From Ideonella alba (GTDB taxonomy: Bacteria > Pseudomonadota > Gammaproteobacteria > Burkholderiales > Burkholderiaceae_C), in assembly GCF_018069875.1 (NCBI RefSeq), contig NZ_JAGQDF010000006.1:265321-329320 (forward strand): a stretch of DNA of 64,000 nt, read 5' to 3'. Under the pieces are notes generated by a model. That model did no database searches, was not told the DNA's origin, and saw only the letters and a program-made list of their open reading frames with translations. Every line of letters starts with the position of its first letter. The first letter of the stretch is position 1. This document shows, in pieces, positions 1-10,184 of the stretch. The position numbers were made by a program, and so were the translations under genes.

Positions 1-61
1 GGCGCAGGCCGGGCACCGGGTGGAGGTCAGCGGGGTGGGGAGCGGTCAGCAGGACGGGCAT
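1..61 (-). CDS. argJ: argJ, N-terminal fragment (bifunctional ornithine acetyltransferase / N-acetylglutamate synthase)
   Basis: Only the first 20 codons lie in the window; the gene continues past position 1. The peptide begins MPVLLTAPHPADLHPVPGLR, which resembles the usual ArgJ start in Burkholderiales (MPV..., then ADLHPV.G.R). ArgJ recycles the acetyl group in arginine synthesis. The call rests on this short match plus context: argJ normally follows secA in this order, and here the same-strand secA lies about 5 kb upstream with an accessory block between them. A TACAAT hexamer (100–105, minus strand) upstream could be a -10 element. A different gene with a similar N-terminus cannot be excluded. 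Confidence 0.65.
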   Translation of the reverse strand, partial: MPVLLTAPHPADLHPVPGLR

Positions 62-145
62 GGCGGTGGCGCAGGGCGGGTGGCTTCGGGGAAGGCGCAT
101 TGTAGGGAGGCGCCTGGGCGTCCTCCGATCCGCCACGCCGGCCCG

Positions 146-388
146 TCAGGCCACCAGTTGCCCGATCGCCACCACCGCCACCAGCACCAGCCCGAGCAGG
201 CTGATGCCGCTGAGGATGCGCACGACCTGGCGGTCGGCCTCCTCGAAGGCCTGCGCGGGGTCGCGCATCAGGTCGTCGCTGGGATCCCAGACGGCCATCT
301 CGCCCAGCAGCGGGCCCAGGGGCGGGACGTCGGCCAGACCGCGCTGGCTGAGCACCGCGGTCATCGTGAGTGTGGATTGGCGGGCCAT
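146..388 (-). CDS. Small protein with C-terminal transmembrane helix, unknown function
   Basis: An 80-residue protein starting MARQSTLTM. It begins five bases after the stop of the 111-residue gene, so the two are probably cotranscribed. The first 55 residues are soluble and fairly acidic (PSDDL, FEEAD). The last 25 residues form one strong hydrophobic helix (ILSGISLLGLVLVAVVAIG), which would give a tail-anchored membrane protein with its N-terminus in the cytoplasm. I recognise no family. It is far too short to be a gasdermin. Its position beside a C11 protease makes it a possible substrate or membrane effector, which is inference only. Confidence 0.6.
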   Translation of the reverse strand: MARQSTLTMTAVLSQRGLADVPPLGPLLGEMAVWDPSDDLMRDPAQAFEEADRQVVRILSGISLLGLVLVAVVAIGQLVA

Positions 389-393
389 GGCGA

Positions 394-729
394 TCACGCG
401 GCGCGTTTCCAGGTGAAGAACTGCTCGCGCGGCGCTGCCCAGTACGGGGTCAGCGGGGTGCGCTGGGGCATGGCGCGACGCACCGGCGTCGAAGCGCTGA
501 TCGTGCGGGCGGGCGCCTCGGGCAGCACCTCGCGGTAGCGGCGCAGGCGTTCCAGCGCCTGCTGGATGCCGGCGGAGTCGCGCTGGCGCAGCGCCGCTTC
601 GGCGTCGCGCAGCGCCTGCTCCAGCAGGGCGTTGGCAAAGGCACCGGTCGATCCCAGCGAGGCGCAATCGCCGGCAACCCGGCGGCAGCGTTGGATCTCG
701 GCGTGAAGCATGTCGGGAAGGGTGGCCAT
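394..729 (-). CDS. Hypothetical helical, Arg-rich protein (111 aa)
   Basis: Starts MATLPDMLHAEIQ, with a GGAGAG ribosome-binding site seven bases upstream that fixes the start well inside a longer open frame. Residues 1–70 look alpha-helical and Arg/Ala/Leu-rich (EQALRDAEAALRQRD, QALERLRRYRE). The C-terminal 40 residues are Pro/Arg-rich and probably extended. No signal peptide or membrane segment is visible and I recognise no family. It lies 161 bp downstream of the C11 protease on the same strand and five bases before the 80-residue membrane protein. The many Arg residues are potential P1 sites for an Arg-specific C11 protease; whether they are cut is unknown. Confidence 0.6.
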   Translation of the reverse strand: MATLPDMLHAEIQRCRRVAGDCASLGSTGAFANALLEQALRDAEAALRQRDSAGIQQALERLRRYREVLPEAPARTISASTPVRRAMPQRTPLTPYWAAPREQFFTWKRAA

Positions 730-849
730 GGTTGCTCTCCAGGTTGGACGCGTTGCCCATCGGTGGGCGTCGCGGCATGGTTGGCATTTCACCGGTCTTC
801 GCGTGACATCACGACGCACAGACCACGGCCTGCCGACCCGGGGGCGTGG

Positions 850-868
850 ACGATCGATAGACGATCGA
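850..868. promoter_or_regulatory. Tandem 11-bp-spaced motif, copy 1 (candidate operator)
   Basis: GACGATCGA occurs at 849–857 and again at 860–868, exactly one helical turn apart, in the 161-bp gap between the protease gene and the 111-residue gene. A related arrangement with the same 11-bp period is found at 2891–2910, in front of the TPR gene. The regulator is unknown; the neighbouring protein with HTH-like ends is an obvious candidate. Confidence 0.35.
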
Positions 869-890
869 GCCCACCCCCCAGATGCGCTGC

Positions 891-2768
891 TCAGTCGTCC
901 ACCGGGTCGTCCTTCTCCAGCATGGTCGCCACGCGGCGGGCGATCGGGCCGGGCACCGGCGCCTGCCGGGCTGCCCGCTGCCCGGGCACCAGCCGGTCGG
1001 CCGGGACCGGCCGCACGCCATGGCGGGCCGTGGGCACGGTGAACAGGCCCGGCACGCTGATCGCGCGGAACACCGTGTCCGCGTGGTATTCGCGGACGAA
1101 CTCGACCCAGTTCGTCTCCTGCAGGAACGGCACCACCCCGACCTGCAGACGCGCCGGACCCTGCCCGGGATTGATGTCGACGTAGAAGGGTGTGCGCCAG
1201 TCCCACTGGCCGCTGCGGGTGGGGTCGGGCAGGAAGATGTTCATCGCCAGGTGCGGATCGGTGAAATCCCAGACGATCTCGCCGCGATCGTCCATCCACG
1301 GCGAGTCGATGTCGCCGACCCGCTTGATGCCCTCCAGTGCACGGCACAGCGCCAGCGCCGCGGTGTGGACCTCGGGCCAGTCTTCCAGGTCGCGGGCCAT
1401 GCAGTGGGCCAGGCTGTGCAGGTCGGTCAGTTGGTCCGGCCCTTCCAGCAGCAGGTCGCCACTGGTGTCGTACTGCTGGGCTTTGACCACGGCCGCCTCG
1501 ATGCGGCGGCGGGACCGCCGCGGGTGGCGGGTGGTGCGCAGCTCCTGCAGCAGGGCGTCGGACAGCTGCTCGACGCCCCGCGTGACGTCGGCCATGCGGC
1601 GCAACTCCAGCGCGCCGCCGACCAGCGGATGGCGACCCCGCTGGGACAGCAGGCGATGGTTTTCCTCGACGAACCAGCCGGCCAGGGTCACTGCAGCGGT
1701 GGAACCAGCCTGGGCCAGGCGGCGAAACACCGCCGGGTACGAGGCGGCACCGGAGAAGTAGTTGGTGCTGCAGTAGCCGCTGGCCGCGTCGGCGTAGGGC
1801 GCCACCGTGTGCAGCACCTCGACCGACATGTTGAAGCAGTTGGCCAGGTGCAGCACGGCCAACCGGGACCCGCTGCCCTGCAAGCCGGCCGCCAGGGCCT
1901 GGCCCAGCACCCAGGTGGGCATGGACGCATGGCTGACCGGCAAGGTGGGGCCACCGCCCGGCAGGGTCGGGCCGCCGCCCGGCAGGGTGGGGCCACCGCC
2001 CGGCAGGGTCGGACCACCGCCCGGCAGGGTCGGACCACCGCCCGGCAAGGTCGGGCCGCCGCCCGGCAAGGTCGGGCCGCCGCCCGGCAGGGTGGGGCCA
2101 CCGCCCGGCAAGGTGGGGCCACCGCCCGGCAGGGTGGGGCCACCGCCCGGCAGGGTGGGGCCACCGCCCGGCAGGGTGGGGCCACCGCCTGGCAGGGTGG
2201 GGCCACCGCCCGGCAGGGTCGGGCCGCCCCCCGGCAGGGTCGGGCCGCCGCCCGGCAGTGTGGGCACACCGCGCTCGTACACCGACCGACCGGAAGCGTC
2301 GAAAGGGGCCTGTTCCTGGCCGGCGCGCTGCCAGTCACCCAGTCGCCCGAGTTCGTGCAGGTGCATCAGGCCTGCCTTGTCGATGGCGGGCAGGTAGCCG
2401 CTGCCGTGGCCTTCCAGGCACAGCGCCAGGCGCTTGCCAGGGTAGCGGGCCAGCGCGGTCTGTAGCAGGCCGGACAGCGACGGCGCCGCCGCCATGTCCA
2501 GCTTCCAGCAGATCTCTTCGCGCAGCGCGGCCGGTGCCGCGGGGTCGATCTGCAGCAGCCGGGTCGGCTCGCCGGGCAGGTCCAGCATCGCCAGCACCGG
2601 CACGCCGCTGGCGGCGACCTCCGACAGCGACGCCAACAGCGGATGGTCGCGCCAGCGGGTGTTGTCGCCGGGATAGCGGCTGAGCGCGTAGTCGTCGCCA
2701 AAAGGCGCGTAGACCAGCAGACACAGGTCCTGGGCCTGCACCGGGAGGGGGGTGTTGTCAGACGGCAT
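891..2768 (-). CDS. Clostripain-like caspase-fold cysteine protease (peptidase family C11) with PTLPGGG heptad-repeat loop
   Basis: 625 residues from MPSDNTPLPV, with AGGAG five bases before the ATG. The N-terminal part carries the C11 pattern: a hydrophobic strand (DLCLLVYAPFGDDYALSRY), a W.LDMAAAPSLSGLL-type segment, and the catalytic His as H121 in LEGHGSGY. The catalytic Cys is C311 in LANCFNMS. The C-terminal half has the clostripain features DLEDW, MNIFLPD and WVEFVREYH. Between His and Cys, residues 169–273 are fifteen exact PTLPGGG heptads, where known C11 enzymes have the loop cut during activation; Arg149, Arg161 and Arg166 lie just before it. No signal peptide is seen, so it is probably cytosolic, unlike secreted clostripains. 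It is divergent from the TPR gene (164-bp gap). The family call is strong; the biological role is unknown. Confidence 0.85.
   Translation of the reverse strand: MPSDNTPLPVQAQDLCLLVYAPFGDDYALSRYPGDNTRWRDHPLLASLSEVAASGVPVLAMLDLPGEPTRLLQIDPAAPAALREEICWKLDMAAAPSLSGLLQTALARYPGKRLALCLEGHGSGYLPAIDKAGLMHLHELGRLGDWQRAGQEQAPFDASGRSVYERGVPTLPGGGPTLPGGGPTLPGGGPTLPGGGPTLPGGGPTLPGGGPTLPGGGPTLPGGGPTLPGGGPTLPGGGPTLPGGGPTLPGGGPTLPGGGPTLPGGGPTLPGGGPTLPVSHASMPTWVLGQALAAGLQGSGSRLAVLHLANCFNMSVEVLHTVAPYADAASGYCSTNYFSGAASYPAVFRRLAQAGSTAAVTLAGWFVEENHRLLSQRGRHPLVGGALELRRMADVTRGVEQLSDALLQELRTTRHPRRSRRRIEAAVVKAQQYDTSGDLLLEGPDQLTDLHSLAHCMARDLEDWPEVHTAALALCRALEGIKRVGDIDSPWMDDRGEIVWDFTDPHLAMNIFLPDPTRSGQWDWRTPFYVDINPGQGPARLQVGVVPFLQETNWVEFVREYHADTVFRAISVPGLFTVPTARHGVRPVPADRLVPGQRAARQAPVPGPIARRVATMLEKDDPVDD
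1942..2256. repeat. Coding minisatellite: 15 tandem 21-bp units
   Basis: Fifteen 21-base units run without a length break for 315 bases. Units differ only at a few third positions (GTGGGGCC versus GTCGGGCC, CCA versus CCG) and at one R/K-type position read on the plus strand. In the protease frame every unit reads PTLPGGG, so the variants are synonymous. A partial, diverged unit follows on each side. Whole-unit gain or loss would keep the frame, so copy number can vary without inactivating the gene. Confidence 0.97.
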
Positions 2769-2890
2769 GGGTACTCCTGAATCGATGTCCGCGGATGCTG
2801 GACGCACCTCGGCCACGTTGCCTGCAGCACCATAGGCGAGACCGCCCTGCAAGGCCACGCAGGCGGCAGCACCGATCCCGGCCGAGCGTG

Positions 2891-2910
2891 TACGATTGAT
2901 GGACGATTCC
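2891..2910. promoter_or_regulatory. Tandem 11-bp-spaced motif, copy 2 (candidate operator)
   Basis: TACGATTGA (2891–2899) and GACGATTCC (2902–2910) repeat with an 11-base period in the 164-bp gap between the divergent protease and TPR genes, 23 bases before the TPR start. Over 2885–2907 this resembles 843–865 at 19 of 23 positions by eye. It could control either gene. Confidence 0.35.
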
Positions 2911-2932
2911 TCTTCGCCCCGTCGCCATCGCC

Positions 2933-5245
2933 ATGACCCCCGCCACGCGCACGCTCTCGTCCCGGGCCTTCGACGTGCTGCTGAATGCCGGCCTCCAGGC
3001 GCACCGCAATGGCCAGTTGCATGAAGGTCTGGGGCCGCGTCATCCCCGCCTGGCAGCCTGGCTGCAGCGGCGCTGGCTGCAGCCGGTGCTGGGCACACTG
3101 GGCGATGCCGTGCCGCCCACGCAGCGACGGCTGTTCGCGCTGCGCTGCGTGCTGGTCTGGGCACTGTCGCAGCTGCGACCCGACCGTCAGCCGGGCCTGG
3201 CCGACATCCCGGCGCAGGCCTGGCTGCAGAGCACCAGCTGGCGACCGCTGCTGGCGCTGGCCAGCCACCACGGCTTTCTGGCGGTACCGGCCTTCCCGTC
3301 GCACTACCGGCGCCGTGAGAACGAGACCGCCGTCGACAACCTGTGCGGCCTGTGGTCGGTGGTGCCCAGCACGCTCTACCGCTACATGGACAAGGGCCGC
3401 CAGCAGCTGGGCGCCGCGCTGCTGCAGCGCGAGCCGCCCGGCGAGTGGCTGCTGAGCCTGCGCCAGGCCGCCTGGCGCGCACTGTCCGAGCAGCCCGTGG
3501 CCACGCCAACGCCCGGCCGGCCCTGGCACCTGGCGCAGGCTGAGCAGGCGATGGCCGAGGCGCGCGCCACCGACGCGCTGTGGCACAGCCTGTCCGCCGA
3601 CGACCCGGCGCTGGTGCTGCAGGTCTTCCGCCGCCATTCGCTGGCCCTGGCCGCCACCGAGGAGGCCGATGCGATGGTCGACAGCTGGGAGCTGCCCCGC
3701 CGCGACCGGCGGGTGGCCTTCGAGGTGGCGCTGGACATGGCGACGCTGTGGCGCCACCGGCACGACCTGCTGCGCGAGAACGACTGCCTGCAGCAGGCCC
3801 TGCGCATCGCCGATGCCACCGGGCTGGCGCTGCTGTGCGGTCGGGCCTTCGCGGCGCTGGGCCGTTTCCACATGGCCCGCGACCACGACCGCACCCTGGC
3901 CTGCTACGACGACGCGTTGCGCCATCTGCGGGTGGCCGCCGGTGGCCCCACCGACGACCCCGACACCGAACGCGCGCGCGAAGAGCTGGTGCGCTCGCTG
4001 GTGCACCTGGCCTGGATCCACCTGCGCTGCAGCGACCCGAAGTCGCTGCCCCTGCTGGAGCAGGTGGACGAGCTCGACCGCGACCACCCGCTGCCCGACG
4101 AGATCCGCGCCGAGGTGGAGCAGGTCTGGGGCGAGTACTGGCGCTGCGCCGGCCAATTGCAGAAGGCGCTGGCGCACAAGCAGCGCGCGCTGAACATCTA
4201 CGAGCGCCTGGGCGACCAGCGCTCGGCGCTGTCCACCTGCAACAACCTGAGCCTGATCTACGCCGAGGCCCGGGACATCGGCCGGGCGATCCACTACGGC
4301 CAGCGCGTGCTGGACGCCGCCCGCGACACGACACTGGAGCCCGAGGTGCTGGCCGGCGCGCAACTGCACGTGGGCATCGCGCACTTCTACAAGGCCCAGT
4401 ACGACCTGGCGATCCAGCACTACGACGCCGCGATGCAGGTCTACGAGCGCGGCGGCATCAGCGGCCGCCTGAGCGTCTGCCACTTCAACCTGGCCGAGGC
4501 CTACTTCCACCGCTACGCGCGCGACCAGAACCCCGAGGACGAGCGCCTGGGCGACCACCATGCCGGCATCGCACTGCGGCTGGGCCAGCTCGACCAGCGT
4601 CAGGGCTGGGCCGAGACCGTCGGTGCGCTGAAGTCCAATGCCCTGGGATCCGACAACCTGCCCGACCGGCTGCTGCCCGACGAGTTTGCCGACCACTACC
4701 AGGAGATGAACGCGGTGCGACAGCAGCGGCGCCGGCTGGCCATGCCGGACCTGCCACCGGTCGAGCAGGTGCGCGCGCGGCTGCAGATCGCCCGCGCCTA
4801 CCTGGCGATCGCCGTGCGCGAGCGCGAGTCAGCGCTGGCGCTGGCACACACCCACGGCCGCCCCGAGGACATGGATGAGGCGCTGGACAGTCTGCGCGAT
4901 GTGTTCGAGCGGGCGCTGAGCCAGGAGGAGCTGCGGCGCGCGCACTGGGAGGCCCAGGCCGCGGACCTGCTGGACCGAGCGCGCTGCGCCAAGGTGCTGG
5001 CGCATCTGGCGCAGCACGGCGCGCTGCAGAAGCGCCATTACGCAGCGATCAGCGGTCTGGGCCTGGCGACCGCCAGCAAGCACCTGGTGGCGCTGGCGGG
5101 ACGCGGCCTGCTGGTGCAGATCGGCAAGGGGCCGGCCACCCGCTACGAGTTGCCGGATGCCTCATCGCAGCCGGCCCAGCGACCCGACCACCCGCGGCCG
5201 GACGACGAGGCCGGCAGCGGCCGCTCAGCCGCGACCCTGCACTGA
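2933..5245 (+). CDS. TPR-repeat protein with N- and C-terminal HTH-like segments
   Basis: 770 residues. Residues about 133–157 (AVDNLCGLWSVVPSTLYRYMDKG) look like a helix-turn-helix. About 230–560 contain a tetratricopeptide array, including ALAHKQRALNIYERLGDQRSALSTCNNLSLIYAE and AIQHYDAAMQVYERGG. Residues about 690–741 (YAAISGLGLATASKHLVALAGRGLLVQIGKGPATRYELP) look like a winged helix with its wing. The last 30 residues are Pro/Asp-rich and disordered. There is no NTPase motif, signal peptide or membrane segment. It is divergent from the C11 protease and convergent with secA. A sensor or regulator that binds the protease or DNA fits this architecture, but no function is proven. The start lacks a clear Shine–Dalgarno, so a nearby alternative is possible. 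Confidence 0.75.
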   Translation: MTPATRTLSSRAFDVLLNAGLQAHRNGQLHEGLGPRHPRLAAWLQRRWLQPVLGTLGDAVPPTQRRLFALRCVLVWALSQLRPDRQPGLADIPAQAWLQSTSWRPLLALASHHGFLAVPAFPSHYRRRENETAVDNLCGLWSVVPSTLYRYMDKGRQQLGAALLQREPPGEWLLSLRQAAWRALSEQPVATPTPGRPWHLAQAEQAMAEARATDALWHSLSADDPALVLQVFRRHSLALAATEEADAMVDSWELPRRDRRVAFEVALDMATLWRHRHDLLRENDCLQQALRIADATGLALLCGRAFAALGRFHMARDHDRTLACYDDALRHLRVAAGGPTDDPDTERAREELVRSLVHLAWIHLRCSDPKSLPLLEQVDELDRDHPLPDEIRAEVEQVWGEYWRCAGQLQKALAHKQRALNIYERLGDQRSALSTCNNLSLIYAEARDIGRAIHYGQRVLDAARDTTLEPEVLAGAQLHVGIAHFYKAQYDLAIQHYDAAMQVYERGGISGRLSVCHFNLAEAYFHRYARDQNPEDERLGDHHAGIALRLGQLDQRQGWAETVGALKSNALGSDNLPDRLLPDEFADHYQEMNAVRQQRRRLAMPDLPPVEQVRARLQIARAYLAIAVRERESALALAHTHGRPEDMDEALDSLRDVFERALSQEELRRAHWEAQAADLLDRARCAKVLAHLAQHGALQKRHYAAISGLGLATASKHLVALAGRGLLVQIGKGPATRYELPDASSQPAQRPDHPRPDDEAGSGRSAATLH

Positions 5246-5251
5246 GTGAGC

Positions 5252-5273
5252 GGCGCGCCTCATGCGGCGCGCC
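5252..5273. terminator. Hairpin between convergent TPR gene and secA
   Basis: GGCGCGCC at 5252–5259 and again at 5266–5273 (self-complementary octamers) around a six-base loop can form a very stable stem in the 34-bp gap between the two convergent stop codons. There is no clear U-tract, so intrinsic termination is plausible but not certain. Confidence 0.45.
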
Positions 5274-5279
5274 ACGGCC

Positions 5280-8024
<2,745 letters not shown>

Positions 8025-8112
8025 GCGGCGAGGGGCCTGAGGAATCGTCGGGGCGACGCCCGCAGATGGGGCCGCGGCACCCACGGTTCAAGGGGCGCGT
8101 CGCAAACGTTCC

Positions 8113-8118
8113 ATGTTA
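8113..8118 (-). promoter_or_regulatory. secA: Possible secA -10 element
   Basis: TAACAT on the minus strand lies about 90 bases before the secA start in the M23–secA gap, one of the few AT-rich hexamers there. No convincing -35 hexamer is seen, so this is a weak call. Confidence 0.25.
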
Positions 8119-8149
8119 TCACCCGGGCATGGCCGGGCTGCCCCCGCGT

Positions 8150-9112
8150 TCAGGGGCCGGCGGCGGCCAGGAAACGCGACGGGTTCTGCGGCACGCCGTC
8201 GATCAGCACCTCGAAATGCAGGTGCGGGCCGGTGGAGCGGCCGGAATTGCCCACCAGCGCCACCTGCTGGCCGCGCTTGACGATGTCACCGGTGTTGACC
8301 AGGATCTTCGAGGTGTGGGCGTAACGCGTGGACAGGCCGTTGCCATGGTCGATCTCCAGCAGCTGGCCGTACTGCGGATGCCAGGCGGTGGAGGTGACCA
8401 CGCCGCCGGCGGCCGAAAAGATCGGCGTGCCCGGGGCGGCCTGGAAGTCCTGGCCGGTGTGCAGCGCCGGCCGGCCGGTGAAGGGGTCGGCGCGGAAACC
8501 GAAGGCCGAGCCGATCGGCGCGTCGATCGGGCGGCTGCTGGGCAGCATCAGCGAGGCCAGGCGCTTCTCGAACAGGCGCGACTCGGTCAGCGTGAAGACA
8601 TCGGCATGCAGCTCGACGCGCTGCTCCAGCTGCGACATGGCTTCGTTCAGCACCTCCAGGCTGGGGTGATCCAGCGGCAGGTAGGGGCCGCCGGCGCCGC
8701 GCGGTGCCGGCGTCGGTGCCGGCATCAGTGCGGCCGAGGCGGCCGGCGCGGTCGGCTGCAGCAGCCTGAGCTCATCGGGCTTGACGCCGGCCAGATTGGT
8801 CAGGCGGTCCCCCATGGCTTCGAGGCGGATCATGCGCGCCTGCATGTCGCCCACCTTGGAGGCCATGGCGTCCAGGTTCTCGCGCATGAAGCGGTCGCGC
8901 TGCGCAAATTCGTCGCGCACCACGAGCTTGACGATCTGGCTGACCACCGGCCAGCCCTCGCGCGCCGCCGCCAGGAAGATGAAGTGGTAGATCGTGCCCG
9001 ACAGCAGCAGCAGCGCCATCAGCAGGGCCAGCACGGCCGAGCTGATCTGCAGCCGGCTGAGCTGGAAGGCGCGGGTGCGGGAGGCGCCCTCGCCGGTGAT
9101 CAGGATCTGCAT
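8150..9112 (-). CDS. M23 family metallopeptidase, membrane-anchored murein endopeptidase
   Basis: 320 residues starting MQILITGEGASRTRAFQLS, with AAGGAG upstream. One membrane anchor lies at about residues 25–50 (VLALLMALLLLSGTIYHFIFL), followed by a periplasmic coiled region at about 60–175. The C-terminal LytM/M23 domain (about 200–315) has zinc-binding HTGQDF and HLHFEV, so it is probably catalytically competent against peptide cross-links. This is the peptidase that normally sits between dciA and secA in Burkholderiales. It is divergent from dciA with a 19-bp gap, so the two promoters must overlap the coding edges. The exact substrate is unknown. Confidence 0.9.
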   Translation of the reverse strand: MQILITGEGASRTRAFQLSRLQISSAVLALLMALLLLSGTIYHFIFLAAAREGWPVVSQIVKLVVRDEFAQRDRFMRENLDAMASKVGDMQARMIRLEAMGDRLTNLAGVKPDELRLLQPTAPAASAALMPAPTPAPRGAGGPYLPLDHPSLEVLNEAMSQLEQRVELHADVFTLTESRLFEKRLASLMLPSSRPIDAPIGSAFGFRADPFTGRPALHTGQDFQAAPGTPIFSAAGGVVTSTAWHPQYGQLLEIDHGNGLSTRYAHTSKILVNTGDIVKRGQQVALVGNSGRSTGPHLHFEVLIDGVPQNPSRFLAAAGP

Positions 9113-9131
9113 CGAACTACACTCCTTGCCG

Positions 9132-9452
9132 ATGAACCTTCCCGGCAAGCACCAGCCCCACACCCGGCCGATCGCCGAGGCGCTGGATGCCAACCAGGCC
9201 CTGGGCCGACTGCTGGAGCGGCTGCGCGAGTCTCAGCGCCGGCATGCGCTGATCCTGCCCGCCCTGGCACCGGCCTTGCGGCCCTGGGTCCAGCCCGGGC
9301 CGCTCGATGACGAGGGCTGGACGCTGCTGGTGCCCAATGCCGCCGTGGCGGCCAAGATGCGCCACGCCCTGCCCCACCTGGAAGCGGTGCTGGCCGAGGC
9401 CGGCCGCCCGCCGCTGCCCCTGCGGATCAAGGTGCGCTCCGGGCGCCCCTGA
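9132..9452 (+). CDS. dciA: DciA-like protein (DUF721), putative replicative helicase loader
   Basis: 106 residues starting MNLPGKHQPHTRPIAEALDANQALGRLLERL. It matches the small DUF721/DciA form: a conserved hydrophobic helix, then the KH-like core (WTLLVPNAAVAAKMRHALPHLEAVL) and a basic C-terminus. DciA is the ancestral loader of DnaB helicase in bacteria that lack DnaC. Its place divergent from the M23 peptidase and near secA is the standard location in this order. A longer open frame extends upstream into the M23 gene but is not conserved, so the start at 9132 was chosen. Confidence 0.8.
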   Translation: MNLPGKHQPHTRPIAEALDANQALGRLLERLRESQRRHALILPALAPALRPWVQPGPLDDEGWTLLVPNAAVAAKMRHALPHLEAVLAEAGRPPLPLRIKVRSGRP

Positions 9453-9453
9453 G

Positions 9454-9467
9454 CCGGGGAGCCCCGG
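9454..9467 (+). terminator. Hairpin after dciA
   Basis: CCGGGG-AG-CCCCGG immediately follows the dciA stop and is followed shortly by GTTTC. The stem is strong but the U-tract is very short, so this is a possible weak terminator. Confidence 0.3.
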
Positions 9468-9513
9468 AGCCGTTTCGGCCGCGGGGCACGCATTATTCCA
9501 CGCCCCGCCAGGA

Positions 9514-9589
9514 TGGTGCCGGCTATCCGAATCGAACGGATGACCTACGGTTTACAAGACCGTTGCTCTACCAACTGAGCTAAGCCGGC
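9514..9589 (-). tRNA. tRNA-Thr (anticodon TGT)
   Basis: The minus strand folds as a complete cloverleaf. The acceptor stem is GCCGGCT/AGCCGGC with discriminator A and an encoded CCA. The D-arm contains GCTCAGTTGGTAGAGC. The anticodon stem ACGGT/ACCGT encloses the loop CTTGTAA, giving anticodon TGT, and the T-arm is ATCCG-TTCGATT-CGGAT. It lies in the convergent gap between dciA and sspB. Confidence 0.97.
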
Positions 9590-9634
9590 GGATCGGGTGG
9601 GCATTCTAGGAGGCGCCCGACTGCGCGCGGGCGC

Positions 9635-10165
9635 CTACTTCACGCGTTTGAGCGCGGGCCGTCCGGCGCCCGGCGTGGCCGGGCCGGAGGGCTCGGGGTC
9701 GGGCGGTGTGTCGGCGTCGGCGCTGGGCTCGACACTGGCCAGGCGCAGACCGGTGGCCGGCCGGGCCGTCGCCGCGGGTGGCGTCACCAGGGTCTGGGGC
9801 TCGGTGGCGGCCGCCTCGGCGGTGGGCATCGGGAAGGCCATGCCCTGGCCATTCTCGCGGGCATAGATGGCCACCACGTGGTCCACCGGCACGACGATCT
9901 CGCGCGCGACGCCGCCGAAGCGGGCCTTGAACTCGATGAAGTCGTTGCCCAGCTTCAGGCCGCTGGTGGCCTCGAAGCCGACGTTGAGCACGATCTCGTT
10001 GTTCTTCACGTACTCGGCGGGCACCTGCACCGAGGCATCGACAAACACCGCCACGTAGGGCGTGAAGCCGTTGTCGGTGCACCAGTCGTGCAAGGCCCGG
10101 ATCAGGTAGGGCCGGGTCGAGGTGCCCTGGTTGTCCGGGCTGGCAGGCGGCGGCGTCGTGGTCAT
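9635..10165 (-). CDS. sspB: SspB, ClpXP protease specificity-enhancing factor
   Basis: 176 residues. It is an adaptor that binds the SsrA tag on stalled-ribosome products and tethers them to ClpX. The conserved folded domain spans about residues 18–115 (STRPYLIRALHDWCTDNGFTPYVAV, NNEIVLNVG, FKARFGGVAREIVVPVDHVVAIYARENGQGM). The long Pro/Ala-rich linker ends in ALKRVK, which resembles the short ClpX-binding tail (LRVVK) of known SspBs. It starts 19 bp after sspA on the same strand, as in most proteobacteria. Confidence 0.95.
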   Translation of the reverse strand: MTTTPPPASPDNQGTSTRPYLIRALHDWCTDNGFTPYVAVFVDASVQVPAEYVKNNEIVLNVGFEATSGLKLGNDFIEFKARFGGVAREIVVPVDHVVAIYARENGQGMAFPMPTAEAAATEPQTLVTPPAATARPATGLRLASVEPSADADTPPDPEPSGPATPGAGRPALKRVK

Positions 10166-10184
10166 CGTGGCTCTGGCCGGGCGA

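Noticed and set aside
146..388. 80-residue membrane protein as a bacterial gasdermin
   Set aside because: Gasdermins are about 250 residues or more and beta-rich; this is a short protein with one C-terminal helix.
1942..2256. Tandem repeats as a possible CRISPR array
   Set aside because: Units abut with no spacers and keep a reading frame; this is a coding minisatellite.
2769..4334. Upstream extension of the protease reading frame on the minus strand
   Set aside because: A ribosome-binding site marks the start at 2768, and the plus strand here encodes the TPR protein.
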